Assembly: GCA_037974665.1 (NCBI GenBank)
Contig: CM075767.1
Coordinates: 16,880,840-16,944,839 of the forward strand
Source of the DNA: Ehretia macrophylla
Lineage: Eukaryota; Streptophyta; Magnoliopsida; Boraginales; Ehretiaceae
Length of the DNA: 64,000 nucleotides
Direction: 5' to 3'
Under the pieces are notes generated by a model, which did no database searches, was not told the DNA's origin, and was given only the letters and a program-made list of their open reading frames with translations. A program made the position numbers and the translations under genes. Within the stretch, counting starts at the first letter, position 1. Each line of letters opens with the position of its first letter. Below, piece by piece: positions 23,707 to 35,005 of this stretch.

Positions 23707-25198
23707 CAAATCGACCCAAGGGCGGAATGCCCAATACCCCAACCCAACCTACCTCAATTGAAGATCCATGAATCTAGCCTTTCAGCCCAAACCAGCAATA
23801 ACCAGTCCCCTATCATCAAAACTATTATAAAGGAAATGGAATGGGTCAAATCTTGTTTAGACGGGATGAAATCATAAAAAAAAAATTCATAAAGAATTAC
23901 GTATTTTATTTATTTAAATAAAATGAAAAGAAGGAATAATTTTATAAACGAGTTGATAAATTTACTCTTTTCTAATGTATCTTATTTTCTTTTTCTTATT
24001 GGTACCTGAAACATTATATTCCACGTGATTAGACTTCAATTTACAATCACTTATACTCAAACTGTTCATTCAAAAAATGGGATGAATCTGTTGCAACTTT
24101 TCTTCACTAAGAAGGCCCTTCCTCAAAGTTTTTAGCATCTACTTTACTTTTGTTTCACTGGAGCCATTTGGTAAAACCTAGAATGAAATCTAGAGTGTAT
24201 GCAAAATGAAAGTAGAACTTTTTAATTTGGACTTCCTAAATGAACTTTTAAATGAGAGATACACACGTAGTGGAAAGAACTTTTAAAAATTTTAAAGTTA
24301 CATTCAAGGGTGATCTTAATTAGTCATGTCAAAACAAAAAGCAAACAATATAAATACGGAAACATAAAATTTATCTTGTTGAACTTTTTAAATCAAGTTC
24401 GTGGTTGTTGTTTGCTATATTGAAAATCCAAGATAGGATGTCTCTACTTCAAAGACACTATAAAGCAAGCGGTAGCCTTCCTTAATCGCCAAAGGCAAAT
24501 GATGAAGTTTTGTGTAATGAGAAACGATGAGTTTGAGAGGTGTGGGTGATTTTCTTAGTTTGTTTTGCTAGGGTTTATAAACAGAATTTTATACTTAATC
24601 TTAGCTCTTAGGATTTGCCAAAGATACTTATTACTTTGGGGTGATTCCTTATTGACCCCAAATCTTACTAAGTATGATTTCATAAGTCAAACCTGTACTC
24701 TAAGACTTATGTTTGACTTCTAAAACATGCATCACTCTCTTTCACATTTTCTCAACACTTCATTACACGGTAAATTGTAATATTATACTTGCGTACTGGC
24801 ACGAGCTTCCCATTTTTACCCCTTCATACTAGCCATAAGTCATATAAAAAACATAAGCCATGACGTACCTTCTATGAAAGAAATTAGTAATTCACTTTTA
24901 TGAGGTATGTTGACAAAATAAATGCGAACGAAAGCTATTAGTTGGCTTGTGTGCTTCGTATTAAGTTACTTCATACAACTTAAGCAAAGCTATTAAAGTT
25001 TTGTAATTGCACCCAATGTGAAAATAATAAGGAACAAAAATCAATTATCAAGTAGAAATAATCAAATAATGAAGTGGAAGAAAAAAAACAAGTAAATAAC
25101 TCAATCTAATTAGAAAACAAAGTTTCAACTCATTTACAAAAGAATAATCACAAATAAAAACATAAATTACATGCATGGATAAACCTCAACTTTAAGAC
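23707..25198. other. Intergenic, no gene recognised
   Basis: AT-rich sequence without recognisable exons, RNA genes or paired transposon ends. A gene-poor spacer is the simplest reading. Confidence 0.5.
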
Positions 25199-25535
25199 TC
25201 CGTTTGTTTGCCGTAAAATAATGGGGGAAAATATTTTTCTGAAAAATAGAATACTGAAAAATATTTTATGGTGTTTGGATGTATAATGAGTTCTGTAAAA
25301 TATTTTCTTCTCCCAAAGGACATGAAAATATTTTTTCGAATTTTGTACTAACCGTAATTGTTGACTGAAAAATATTTTCCAGTTGTCCAATATTTTGGTG
25401 TTACCAAACACCGAAAAATTAAACAAAAACAGCAGCAATTGTTGAGTAAAAAATATTTTTCAGTTTACCAATTTTTGGATGTTACCAAATACTAAAAAAT
25501 TAAAAAAATATTTTTCGGCAAACAACAAAGAAGAT
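25199..25535. mobile_element. Degraded MITE related to 13133-13560
   Basis: The left end reads CTCCGTTTGTTTGCCGTAAAAT and the right end gives, in complement, TTGTTGTTTGCCGAAAAAT. The interior is rich in GAAAAATATTTT and has a partial internal duplication (TGTTACCAAACACCGAAAAAT at 25400, TGTTACCAAATACTAAAAAAT at 25481). No coding capacity or clear target duplication. Confidence 0.5.
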
Positions 25536-26040
25536 TCAATTCAATTAAAAAAAAAAACAAAATGAGTGATATAAAAGAGAGAGAGACTACATGTTTGTGT
25601 CCATATATATGTATGCTGGGGGTAAGCTGTAATTTGTCACTCAACTTTGAAATGATAATTTGATATTTAACATGAAATTTGAGTAAACGATTGGTAAATT
25701 ATAACACCAATGTGATTGTAGAATAACACCATTCAAATTGAAATGAGGAACTCTACTCTTTCAAAACTCGTGGTGGGTGTGAGAATAACATTAGATCCAA
25801 AATTCGGGGGCAAAAGCCAAAAACAAAAAATTTCCCTACACAGACAGGGCAGCGCCAGCTCGTCCGCGCCCCCCCCCCCCCCCCCCCCAAACACACACAT
25901 ATCCCTTCCTTATCCTCAATGAAGGAAAAAAATAAAAAAAAAGTCAAAAGAAATTAAGACAATATTCACAGAAAAGGAAAAACATATCCTTCAGTATAGT
26001 AAGTATTACCATTTTTATATTTTTAACCGGAAATTTTAAT
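25536..26040. other. Upstream flank of the VAC14 fragment with poly-C tract
   Basis: No gene recognised. A run of about 20 C at 25869-25888 is likely variable and error-prone. The rest is plain AT-rich sequence. Confidence 0.5.
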
Positions 26041-26363
26041 TTTCCTTGTAAGAAAAATTTCACCAGATCTATTCTCTTCTCTCTCGATCTCTCGCTCTCT
26101 CGCTTTCTCACTTCTCTTACTTACCTTAACTTCACCTCCCCAATATATATATATGTATATATATGAATACATACACATATACATACATATTGCTCTTCTC
26201 TTTCTGTATATATATATATATGTAGTGCCAATGTTTCGATTACAAGAAGAGAAGATCAAGAGAGGACGAATTGAAAATTCAAGTCACAGAAAAGGAAAGG
26301 AAAGGAAAGGAATTCGATTTTCTTTGTTTCCTTGTTAGGGTTTGTGAATTTGGTGTTTTGGAT
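26041..26363 (+). promoter_or_regulatory. Probable promoter and 5'UTR of the VAC14 fragment
   Basis: A CT-rich stretch (26068-26130, with TCTCTCGATCTCTCGCTCTC), typical of plant core promoters and leaders, is followed by TA-rich microsatellites (26143-26165 and 26207-26222). A purine-rich leader with GGAAA repeats then runs up to the ATG at 26364. The transcription start is not defined. Confidence 0.45.
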
Positions 26364-27198
26364 ATGGCGGAGGCGTTGTCGATAATTCCATCGGCGGTTC
26401 TCTGTAATCTCTCCGACAAGCTTTACGAGAAGCGCAAAAATGCTGCCCTTGAGGTGTGTACTGTTTTGTAGTTTTTCATTGAAATGTTTATGCACTTTTT
26501 TTTTTTTTTTGAATTTTTGGAGGATTTTTTTTTTTTGAATTTTTAGGGTTTATTGATTTAGTTTTTGGTTTGGAATTTTTTTTGGTGGTTTTATAGTTGG
26601 AAGGAATAGTGAAGCAGTTGGCAGCGGCGGGGGATCACGATAAGATAATGGCGGTTATCAAGTTGTTGACCGAGGAGTTCACCTTCTCGTCGCCGGCCAA
26701 TCATCGCAAAGTGAGCTTTCCATCACAATCAGTTTTATACATATGTCAAATTGCATATTTTGGTGAAATTTAGTATCTGTGTGTGTGTGTGTATTAATAT
26801 CTTAAAATTGATATTTTGGTGAAATTGACTGTGTGTGTATATAAATATAGATCATAAAATTGATATTTTGGTGAAATTGGCGGTTTATATGTATACATAT
26901 ATGTCTGTGTGTGTGTGTCTTAAAATTGATCATTTTGTGAAACTGAGTGTATATATGTGTGTGTATCTTAGAATTAATATTTTGGTGAATTTTAGTGTGT
27001 GCATATATATACCTATATCTGAAAATTTATTTATGGCTTCAATTGAGGGTTACTTTTTGGTTTTCACTTCAGTTTTGTTTTAAACTTTTGTTTTCTTTTT
27101 GAAGTTTGAATATTTGGTTTTGTCTAAATGTTTAGGGAGGACTCATAGGGTTGGCTGAGGCAACAGTGGGTTTGACTTCAGAGGCAGCACAGTTTTTG
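26364..27198 (+). pseudogene. VAC14: VAC14 homologue, 5' end only (exons 1-3)
   Basis: VAC14 is the HEAT-repeat scaffold that holds the FAB1/PIKfyve kinase and the FIG4/SAC phosphatase together for PI(3,5)P2 synthesis on vacuole and endosome membranes. Exon 1 (26364-26453) encodes a start with the plant-typical LSDKLYEKRKNAALE. Exon 2 (26597-26710) encodes LEGIVKQL, GDHDKI and ANHRK. Exon 3 (27136 to about 27198) encodes GGLIGLAEATVGLTSEAAQFL. Introns have GT/AG borders (GTGTGTA...TATAG, GTGAGC...TTTAG) and all phases fit. Homology stops after AAQFL: the following family segment is absent and the sequence runs into ATTTTTTTTTCTT with no donor site. Only ~87 of about 700 residues remain. I read it as a truncated copy or captured fragment that kept its promoter. 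Confidence 0.85.
26747..27010 (+). repeat. Minisatellite and TG microsatellites in VAC14 intron 2
   Basis: About five diverged units of AAAATTGATATTTTGGTGAA are separated by (TG)n and (TA)n tracts. Confidence 0.8.
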
Positions 27199-27285
27199 AT
27201 GTTTTATAGAATTTTTTTTTCTTATTTTTGTATACAAATGAGCAAAATATTTTTACTTCGAATTGTACAAATATTGGAGTGATCT

Positions 27286-27825
27286 TGCCATCTCCAAGTC
27301 TAAGGTTACGCCTTCTTCATTCGGTGCTTGCTGTACTTCGTGAGTGGGCGACGTCTGTCTTTGCACAAAGAATGGGGACAAGTGCTACTGGAGCCTCTCT
27401 AATTCTTGGTGGAGCATTTTCATTTGGGCAAACTCCGATTTCTAACCAAGGGGTTCGTGATAAGATCACAAGTGCAGCAAATAGGTTAGTTTCTTCTTTT
27501 GTAACTTCTCAGGATTTTCATCATTCTTATTCTTTGCACGAGCAGGTTTTTGAAACATCTAATACTGTGGGTTCCTCTCTATATCATGATTTCTTTTATC
27601 AATCCTTTTTCTATATTATGATATACGGTTGTACATTTACAAAGTTTTCTGCTAAATCATGACATTTCTTATCAGTAATGTTTCTGTATTATACCTGTCC
27701 AAAAGTTTAATTCCTATATGAATCATTTCCGCCATTATGATTGCAGCTCTTTAGAACTGCAGAATATCCTTGAGAAGTCAATAGCTGATAAACTTGTGAA
27801 TTTATTGACAAAAAGAAAAAACTAG
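27286..27825 (+). pseudogene. Two exon-like fragments of an unrecognised gene
   Basis: An open segment ending at a GT donor after 27484 encodes LRLLHSVLAVLREWATSVF and GGAFSFGQTPISNQG, a composition typical of a conserved globular or helical protein. It joins in phase to 27747-27825 (acceptor GATTGCAG), which encodes SLELQNILEKSIADKL and ends at TAG 27823-27825. Splice signals, phase and codon texture support real exons. The segment is not part of VAC14 as I know it. I do not recognise the family. Start unknown; it may belong with 28200-28445. Confidence 0.5.
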
Positions 27826-28199
27826 TTCTAATTTTGTGTAAAAACTGTAATATAAATTCTAAGCGATAACACATTTGCTCTTAAAATTGACTTTACACGA
27901 AATGGTTTAGATGTTTTACAATTTTGTTAAGTTTTTATTTTCTAGCCAAGAATAGTAACTTCAGTCATGACTGCCATTAATGTTAAATAGCAAAAGAATA
28001 CGGGACTGGTGGCTTTGGATGGAAGACACATGCTGCACGATCACAAAATGGAAAAATAAAGGATTTGAACCATTTGAAGTATGTGTAGGTTGATTTTTGT
28101 TTTTGTTCATCTTTATCAAGGTCCATATAGTTGATCCCATCTAGTGAGATTTGATTTGGTTTTGGTTTCACTGTTATCAAGATAGAAGTTGCATTTTGT

Positions 28200-28445
28200 T
28201 TGTTACTTCCTCATGAAGTTGAAACGTGTGTTTACTGCATTCCATTTTTCTCTCCCACAAGTTTATGCACCCAGCTCTTTAATAAGTATAAATTGGATGA
28301 AAGGCCTAAACGAATTCTGATTAACAGGTATATGACTGAGGTGAAGAGGTTGCCGCTTCCACAGAGTCAAATGGAGTCGGTCTACCGAGGTTTTCGGGAG
28401 CTTGAAGAATCTCTCTTAACTCCAGTTCCTTTTGAGAGATTTTGA
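28200..28445 (+). pseudogene. Terminal-exon-like fragment of an unrecognised gene
   Basis: The open frame ends in TGA at 28443-28445 and encodes, near its end, VKRLPLPQSQMESVYRGF and ELEESLLTPVPFERF. A good acceptor (branch-like CTGATTAAC, then AG at about 28327) suggests the true exon is about 28328-28445. It lies in the same orientation as the VAC14 piece and the fragments before it. Function unknown. Confidence 0.45.
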
Positions 28446-30382
28446 TCACTGCGCTGCGCGTTGGGTATGTTGTATCTTCAGCACATTAGTTACTGAATAA
28501 AATTAATCTTCTTTTTCCTGTAATCAGGTTTATCAACTGTTATAGCTGCATCTTTGTTGTTGTTTGTATCATCTTTATCTTCTTCTGTTAACTCTTTGTG
28601 GTCTATTAAAATACGGGTATTTATTGCTTGACACCCTTGCGGATTAGAAAATGAGACTTATACGCCATACTTTTTGATGTATATGACAGATCCCTTTTGT
28701 TCGGGTTTTGTTAAAATTTCCTGTTGGAGATACCATTTATGCCCTCAACCTCTTGTACGCTTGGTTAAAAAGTTAACCACCATGATTGTATTCATCTTAA
28801 ACGCACATACAGCAACATTAAGAGAGATTATTACGATGTGTTAATCTTTATTGATGTTTATCTCAACCATGATTGTAAACATCGTCGTTAAGTTTGAGCT
28901 CTCGAGTTCAACGTGTGGGAGTTTCTGTAAATGTTGTTGAACTGAAGAAATCTAACTCGTAAGAGTAGGGTAAATTATTTTAGAGGTCATGAAATTATTT
29001 TGCATTCAGACCATTCTGTTAGATATCGTTAAAAAAAACCTAACAAATTAGGCTCAAACATAAATAGTTAAAATTACAGGATTCAAATAAAATTTAACTC
29101 TCTTTTTTCTCTTTTATTTGTACTTTTTTTTTTTTTTTTCTTTTAGATTTTCATTTTTTTAAAACTCATTTTGCATCGTCCTTTTCCTTTCCTCACCTTG
29201 CACCAGCATCAGCCCCAATACCACACTCTTTCTTCCCTCTTTATTCTATCAGAATGGTCTGAATGCAACCTTTTCAATAAATTAATGGCTCTTTTGGAGC
29301 TGAAAATAATTCAATGGTTAGAACAGAATTGGCAAAATAGTTTAGTGATCTCTACAGTAATTTACCCGTAAGAGTATGAAACTTTTGTGTTCTCTCCATA
29401 AGATATGTGGTTTCTGAAACATCTTTTTTTTTTTTATAGAAAAATCGCACCACCTCCAGTGTTTTCCCTGTTGTATTGGATGTTGAAAACCCAGATTTGA
29501 AGAGGAGATTTTGGATAAAATGCTGGAGATTAACCACATGTTGATTGCAGTTGGTGAGTAAGAGAACCCCTTTTAAAATGAATCTGGTTCTGTTGATATT
29601 GTAGGGTTCGATCCACGATTTGTTTATTAGATTTTCCTATATATTTTTGATAGAAAAACCCAAACATTACTTGTTCTATACAACACATAATTCATTATTT
29701 ATGAGAGGTTTAAGTGTGTTGAACTGAGTAAGTATTATCCTTAAAATTTCTGTAATATCAGAATCATCCACTTCTGACTTTCTAGCTAAGAGGTGCGCAA
29801 CATTGGGTCTTGATACATTTATAGCTCCGCACATTCTAATGTTTTAGCTCCTGAGGGGGAGTCGTGCCCATTCCGTCGCCGGACACGAGCATGAACATTA
29901 AAAAAATTACAGATTGAATACATGTACATAATATAACGACATATTCAAAAATACGTAATTTTATTTGATAGGCTGTCATCAGAAAGAGTTTATGGATTAC
30001 ATAATAATTCATTCTTGTATATAGCGCGTGAGTGTGCAATGTTCTAATTGAAAAAAAAAACATAATTGAATCAACTAAAACCTTTTGTAATAGTTAAATT
30101 TTTTTATTACTGGTTAATCATTTCTCATAGAATCACTTTTTGACAACAATTTTAAATTACGTTTTAATAAGCAACTATTTTAAATGAATGAGACATGATG
30201 AGATAAGATTGTCAAACTAAGACATTCAACAAATAATTTTGGCATCATTGTTCTCTATTGGTTGGTGGCCTACATATAAGTAAATCCTACATATAAGTAA
30301 GTCTTATATTTTCTCTTACGGTCTGATATTAATTCGGACTAACTGAATAATTTTCCTTGATTTTAATATGAATTCAATATAT
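28446..30382. other. Intergenic, no gene recognised
   Basis: AT-rich flank downstream of the exon fragments. I found no further exons, RNA genes or paired repeat ends. Short open frames on both strands at 29342-29539 overlap a poly-T run and are not credible. Confidence 0.5.
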
Positions 30383-30600
30383 GTATTGCAAATTGGTACG
30401 TCCCATTTTTCGAACCATTGTTTGTGATGCAACACATGCTTTTTTCCGGTCTGGCTTCTGGCTTTCTGTTATTTGGGCTCCGATCCAGGTGGCTCGTGTC
30501 GGTTTGTGTTTTGAGTTGTACCTTGTCACCTATGTGTTGTACTCCCGAGTTTCTGTTTAACGACAATGAATGTTTCAGACCCAAAAAAAAAAAAAAAATT
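30383..30600 (+). mobile_element. Possible retroposed fragment with poly(A) tail (LINE 3' end or SINE)
   Basis: A GC-richer ~190-bp segment with GGCTCCGATCCAGGTGGC ends in CAGACCC followed by 16 A residues. The flanks share AAATTGG, but the A part is trivial, so the target duplication is weak. It could also be a chance A-run. Confidence 0.35.
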
Positions 30601-31081
30601 GGAATATGCTTAACGATGATGTGTAAGAAAATTAGTTTCTAGGCCATTAAATTAATGTATTTGGAGAAAAAAAAAATGGAATTTTTTAAAGAATTAGCAA
30701 TTCATGCGTCATAGTAAGTCATAATCAACACGCAAATGAACCAAGCACCCAAAATTGAGATATATATATATATATATATATATATAAATTAAAAAGTAAA
30801 CGTGAGAAATTTTATTACTGGCAGGTAATGGGAGGGACTTGGATGGGAGGTGGAGGGGAGGAGGGTTGTTTTGATCTTTCTTCTCTTGGGGGCAAGGGGG
30901 TCACTTTTCTTTGGGGGGAGGGGGACAAGGGATTGTATTGGTTGGGTTTTGATTTTTCTTTTTTAAAATTTTTTTTAACCATTCATTTTAAATTTAAGTT
31001 GCAATAGAAACCACAACCTACACGTTACAAACTTGAAAAATAAGACCATTCCAACTTTGTCAGATAAAATCGGTGCGCAGT
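30601..31081. other. Spacer with (AT)n microsatellite and G-rich patch
   Basis: A (TA)n repeat lies at about 30761-30786 and a G-rich patch at about 30830-30930. About 30955-31005 is an imperfect inverted copy of 31519-31555 on the other side of the foldback element. No gene. Confidence 0.6.
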
Positions 31082-31090
31082 TAAAATAAA

Positions 31091-31512
31091 GGGTAAATAG
31101 CGTATTATTCTTCTGTATTTTGCTAAAAATGCACAATAGCTCCCTATGTTTTAAAAATTAGCTGATTATCCCTCTGTGTTTTGCTAAAAGTGCACAATAC
31201 CCCCCTGTATTTTAAAAATTAGCTGATTACCCCCTTATATTTTATAAAAGTAGCTAATTACCCCCCTGTACTTTTTAAAAATTAGCGTTTTTGTTAAAAA
31301 ATATAAGGGGGCAATCAGCTACTTTTATAAAATATAAGGGGGTAATCAGCTACTTTTAGTAAAACACAGGGGGATAATTAACTAATTTTTAAAACACATG
31401 GGGGTATTATGCACTTTTAGCAAAACACAGGGGGATAATCAGTTAATTTTTAAAACACAGAGGGGTATTGTATATTTTTAACAAAACATAGGGGGTAATA
31501 CACTATTTACCC
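31091..31512. mobile_element. Mutator-like foldback MITE, 422 bp, perfect 9-bp target duplication
   Basis: Starts GGGTAAATAGCGTATTA and ends in the complement of GGGTAAATAGTGTATTA. It is flanked by TAAAATAAA at 31082-31090 and 31513-31521. Both arms are built of repeated units such as ATTAGCTGATTACCCCC and its complement, turning near 31295. The 9-bp duplication fits Mutator-like elements. No coding capacity; it must depend on a transposase made elsewhere. Confidence 0.85.
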
Positions 31513-31559
31513 TAAAATAAATTTGAAATGAATGGTTGAAATTTTAAAAGACTAAATTT

Positions 31560-32880
31560 GATGACCCATAATACACCCATCTAGTAAATAAGAGAATCCA
31601 AACCTGCATCGGGGACGACTGATGCATTTTTTGTTCTAGTTTTGCCCTTTTTTCTTAACAAATGGTAAAATCAGTGTACTTATATGTAGCTTGACTTGAA
31701 CACGGTTCTGTCACTGAAGTTCGATTCGATATTGTCTGATTTGGTTTAAAGTTTAGAATACTTAGACTTCACTTTGCTTCATCCATGTTCATGTATCAAA
31801 TGCAGAGCTCCCAACTTTTTAATTTCTATATTATATTAGCAAATAATTAGACTTCGTGTTGTAAATGTAAAAAGTTTAGAAGCACAATTGTAAATGAATA
31901 CCTACATGTTAATAAAAGATTAGATGACATTTTTGTGACAGTATTGCCTTGTTTGTCTTTATAATCTTTTAAATTTAAGTTTATTAACGAAACACTTTTG
32001 CTTGATTAGCAAAAAATTCTATATTATATTTCTTTGACTATAAAATTCGCAAATGGGTAGATATCAAACTGCTAAAGCTCTCTATGGGGGCAGGGGAGGA
32101 GGCCATCTCCACTTTGCATGTGTGGGTAAAAAACATGAAGAATTCTTGCTATACATTGTTGGGAAGTTTCCAAGACTTAGAGAGCACATGCACTTTGTAT
32201 ATGCAACAGCCGATTAAATTGACTTTTCGAAACCACATTCTCTAAAGTCTTGTTCACACTATTGGATTGTTTTGCTGGCCTAGCTGTTGATGTAGGCTTT
32301 CCAAAGTCTTTCCAACTTGCCATAAGTCTTTCCAACTTGCCATAAGTCTTTCCAAGTATAAGGACTAGTAATAAGAAACAACTTTCCTCAAACTGTGAAT
32401 GGCAAACTGAGTAGAGTGTATGGATTAGTATACATGAGGTTCGATCCTTCTAGAGATATTTGAAATTAGACTCTTAGTTGACTTAAGCTAAGGACTATTC
32501 AATCAGTATTTCTTGTCATAAAAAAAATAAAAACTTTCTATCAAGTTATCAGTTTATTAGAAAGAAATTATTATTTTATTGTTTTAAACACGACTCTACA
32601 GGCTACATGTATAGGCGAAATTCATTTTTAACGTTCTGCATGTATAGTTTTAATTTTGCCAATTAGTGAGACAATAGACAAGTTTTGGGACTTTGACCCA
32701 ATTAGAGCGATAATAGATAAGTGATCCTACTTAGGAAAACACCTATAATGCCTGATGAATAATTAAGTTCATACAAGGTTGAAGAAAGATTCCTGGAGCA
32801 TGGAGAAAAGTGAAATCTCAATCTTCACTGCAAAATAGACGTGACATTATAATTGATCTAGAAATTTATTAATTTTTAAT
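31560..32880. repeat. Segmental duplication, copy B, left part
   Basis: Aligns with copy A (about 7540-8540) and copy C (about 49600-51470), same orientation. It keeps the empty TRIM site (CAAGT at 32353-32357) and has a private run of ~21-bp units containing CATAAGTCTTTCCAA at about 32320-32356. The corresponding upstream part (250-7540 of A) is missing here. Confidence 0.8.
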
Positions 32881-33608
32881 ATTTGATAATTTCGACAAAG
32901 ACCTTCCCACATGACACATAGTTTTGCTCCAAGACTAGCCATTATATTTAGATTTCTAACAAAACCCTCTAACCATGCATCTATTTAATCACGGAACAAA
33001 CTTTTTGTCACTACGAGCCTTGAATTAACCTTTAAACGACCATCAATATTGAGCTTCCAACCATCCTGTTGTGGCTTATCCTATCAAACCAATACATGCC
33101 TTTTAGTCGCTCTAGATTTGTTTTTTTCAAAACAACACCACGCTTCAACCACTTCATTTGTGTATTTTATCAGAAATTGAGTACAGTTGGAAGCATCCCT
33201 TGTTTGTTCACGTCCAAACAATTTTTCATTCCTCCACTTCCATATCCACCACTAGGTGATTACAAATATAATTGGCCACTCTAATCATTCATTATAACAT
33301 TGGTTATTAGATTACTTTGAAGCTACTCGGACTATTGAACATGGATAAGAAATATTCCTTAGTTGTCTCTTAATCACTTCTAACTCTTGTAATCTATAAG
33401 AAAATTGAATGAGGAAAAAAAAAAAAGTTCAAAGTGTATCCACTTCCATCTTCCCTGCTCATATAATCGCTCACCAGCTTATGCAACTCACCTTGTGGGA
33501 GTAGCACTACTCAAGTAAGATGTCACATACATTGCAGAGCCCCTACCTCACAAAGTATCACGTAGTGCTTCTTTTCAAAGAATAAATAAATATGGAGAAA
33601 GGGGATCG
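32880..33608 (-). pseudogene. L1-type LINE ORF2, 3' part (RT end and RNase H), antisense
   Basis: Read on the minus strand from 33608, the sequence gives DPLSPYLFI, the second half of a classic L1 reverse transcriptase motif. Further down it gives WKWRNEKLF and WKLNIDG, the start of the C-terminal RNase H of plant L1 elements. Stops and a large internal deletion break it. The upstream half lies at 39625-40010 beyond the LTR element that split it. The 3' end is vague. Not functional. Confidence 0.75.
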
Positions 33609-34846
33609 TGATGTATTCATATTTTTATCTTATTTGTTTGCATTTTGAGAATTAATTGTGTACATTTATTGAAGAGATTGATTATTTTAATTGTGTTTTT
33701 ATACATGTAGGAATTTAATCATTAAGGAACAAAGTTAAAAGGAAGTTAGAGAAGGAAAAAGAAAAACAAAAAAATATTATAGAGTTGACCCGTTGACCAA
33801 GGTTGATACCTTGGCCAACTTGGTCAATGCAATTTAATTAATCCAAATTGGACTTGGATAGAAAGATAGAAAAGGGTCCCACGGCCAATCTTGGCAATGT
33901 GACGACAAATCCAAAGCCCATATGACTAAACTTAAGGCGGTGAAAAGTGGAAAAAGAAGAGCTCCGAATTGAGAATTCAACGAATGATTGGGATGCGAAT
34001 CAAGCTTTTAGCATTGTTTTCAACATATTAAACTTATTTTATCGGGGAATTTCGCTTCAAATTCTTTTCTTAATTTCAATTTAATTTTTTTGAATATGAA
34101 CGAATAATTCATTGTTTAGGATAGAATTTCTGTGTAATAGTCTTAATTCTATGATCTTGAATTTGGATTTACTATTTTGATGCTTTATTTATTTTTATGA
34201 TTTATGTTCTTCAATATTTATTGTCTATTATTCCATTACACTTGTAGCTAATGCGTGATAGATATTCTTATGCTAAATCATATAGAATATATATTTGGGT
34301 TTTATTACAAAAACTATAGGTTGTACCATAGTTTTTCTGCACTTAATTTTTTAACGCGTTATCCTAGAATTTTAGGACAAATCTACACTCTAACTAGATA
34401 AAGGACTTGGAGATAGCGTTGCACCTTTAAACTAGGTTTGACTCGTTAATTAATTAGAAATAGGTGATTAATTAATTAATTAGACTTGTAGTCTAATTCC
34501 GCATTAGAATAGGAAAATCATAAGTTCAAGCTTAGAATTCAAGCTTTTCATAGGAATCTGATCGTCAAACCTTCCCAATTGTCATTAAATCTCAATTTTA
34601 GCTTTTGTATTTAATTTTAGTTTTATTTTATTTTCATTAGCTTTAGTTGAAACTTCAATTTATCATTTAATTTACTGTAATTACTTAGGCACTTTACATA
34701 CACTTTTTCCATAAAACTTTCAAATCACTTCCCTGTGGATTCGACCTCGCACTTAAGCATACTACACTACAACCACTCGTGCACTTGTGAGTTAAAACTT
34801 GACTTAGATTTGATCTTAATTTATACCCTAAGCTAAGCACCCATCA
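33609..34846 (+). repeat. 5' LTR of the gag-only element (1238 bp)
   Basis: Begins TGATGTATTCA and ends AGCACCCATCA. It aligns over its whole length with 38380-39624 with many scattered differences, so the insertion is fairly old. Confidence 0.9.
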
Positions 34847-34852
34847 AGTTTT

Positions 34853-34867
34853 TGGCGTCGTTGCCGG
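34853..34867 (+). other. Primer-binding site, Asp-tRNA type
   Basis: TGGCGTCGTTGCCGG lies six bases after the 5' LTR; it differs by one base from the TGGCGCCGTTGCCGG used by Athila-like plant elements. Confidence 0.75.
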
Positions 34868-35005
34868 AGAGGCACGGTATTATTTTTGGATTAGTGTAAT
34901 AATTTGTTTAAGTGTTTGTTTTATCTATTCTTTATTTTTTTTCTTCCTTTTTTTTCCTTTATTTTTTTGGAAAAAAAATATTAGGAAAAATTTGTTGATT
35001 GGAAT

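Noticed and set aside
26023-26259. Open frame with repeated Tyr/Ile
   Set aside because: Translation of TA microsatellites.
26041-28445. A complete, working VAC14 gene
   Set aside because: Only about 87 codons are present before homology ends without a splice donor; the later exon fragments are not VAC14.
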